Source: Sphingomonadaceae bacterium (GTDB lineage Bacteria > Pseudomonadota > Alphaproteobacteria > Sphingomonadales > Sphingomonadaceae). Taken from it: a DNA stretch of 7,064 nt. Below are positions 7,007-7,064 of the stretch, one piece after another. The notes under the pieces were generated by a model. It saw nothing but the letters and a program-made list of their open reading frames with translations. It did not search any database and was not told the DNA's origin. Every line of letters begins with the position of its first letter. Within the stretch, counting starts at the first letter, position 1. The position numbers and the translations under genes were made by a program. Where the stretch lies: NCBI GenBank assembly GCA_014380205.1, contig JACMKH010000046.1:1-7064 (forward strand), read 5' to 3'.

Positions 7007-7064
7007 CGGCTCACCCGCCACAAGGTCACCAACCCGATCCCCATCCACACGACGTTGAGCGCCG
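6976..7064 (-). CDS. C-terminus of a second CBU_0592-like membrane protein, N-terminus beyond the right edge
   Basis: From the window edge the minus strand encodes ALNVVWMGIGLVTLWRV followed by a short divergent tail (SRQSGRTAPGA) and TAG at 6976-6978. The first 17 residues are identical to those of the small membrane protein downstream of acnA, although several third-position bases differ (GTC for GTG, TTG for CTG, ACC for ACG). It is therefore a diverged homologue, not an identical repeat. Only 28 codons are visible. In the left copy this gene follows acnA, so a second acnA, reading leftward, may lie beyond the edge. Confidence 0.75.
   Translation of the reverse strand, partial: ALNVVWMGIGLVTLWRVSRQSGRTAPGA

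Larger units (their letters stand above)
6511..7064. repeat. Large imperfect inverted repeat of the membrane-protein/beta-propeller gene junction
   Basis: Bases 6511-6627 (plus) align with the reverse complement of about 7064-6937. The first 40 bases differ at four positions. A variable stretch at the membrane-protein tails is ten bases longer in the right arm. A further 37 bases around the end of the beta-propeller gene then differ at three positions. The arms are separated by the unique part of the minus-strand beta-propeller fragment. The junction is at about 6934-6942, where both fragments can be read across the same bases. Confidence 0.75.

Noticed and set aside
6647..7058. Arginine-rich frames on both strands at the right end
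   Set aside because: Out-of-frame readings across the beta-propeller fragments and the inverted copy; they do not match either recognised protein.
6511..7064. Right-end inverted repeat as a simple amplification foldback artefact
   Set aside because: Foldback artefacts give identical arms. Here the arms differ at many, mostly synonymous, positions and in length, so two diverged sources are involved; a chimeric join of two strains is still possible.

Overview
The base composition is G+C-rich. The aconitase, the small three-helix membrane protein and the beta-propeller-like secreted protein all resemble those of an alphaproteobacterium, most likely a sphingomonad. This assignment rests on recognised protein sequence and codon style, not on a database search.

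Layout. (1) Positions 1-232, minus strand: the start of a small helix-turn-helix protein that runs off the left edge. (2) Positions 233-460: intergenic DNA with an exact GTTC-N7-GTTC direct repeat, the LexA (SOS) box of alphaproteobacteria. (3) Positions 461-2616, plus strand: a co-directional accessory cassette, visibly richer in A+T than its surroundings. It encodes a 128-residue protein of unknown function, a DUF3883 protein with PD-(D/E)XK-like nuclease residues, and a 280-residue unknown protein. A short possible ORF overlaps the end of the third gene. This is the best candidate here for an undescribed system, possibly defence-related and possibly DNA-damage inducible. (4) Positions 2747-3488, minus strand: an MqsR/MqsA toxin-antitoxin pair in toxin-first order. 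A perfect palindromic operator overlaps the toxin start codon, and the antitoxin has lost every zinc-binding cysteine. (5) Positions 3489-3654: an intergenic region shared by the divergent mqsRA and acnA genes, with two adjacent hairpins just before acnA. (6) Positions 3655-6330, plus strand: complete acnA (aconitase A), followed by a closely spaced small membrane protein gene (6336-6593). (7) Positions 6562-7064: a beta-propeller-like gene fragment converges on and overlaps the membrane protein gene. It is then joined to a diverged, inverted copy of the same convergent gene pair.

The core metabolic gene (acnA) and its neighbour flank a run of accessory genes, so the left part looks like a small genomic islet. 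The right end is structurally abnormal. The same membrane-protein/beta-propeller junction occurs twice in opposite orientation, with many synonymous differences. That points either to a real rearrangement between diverged copies or to a chimeric join of two strains. A patch of shifted codon use in the last third of acnA could belong to the same history.
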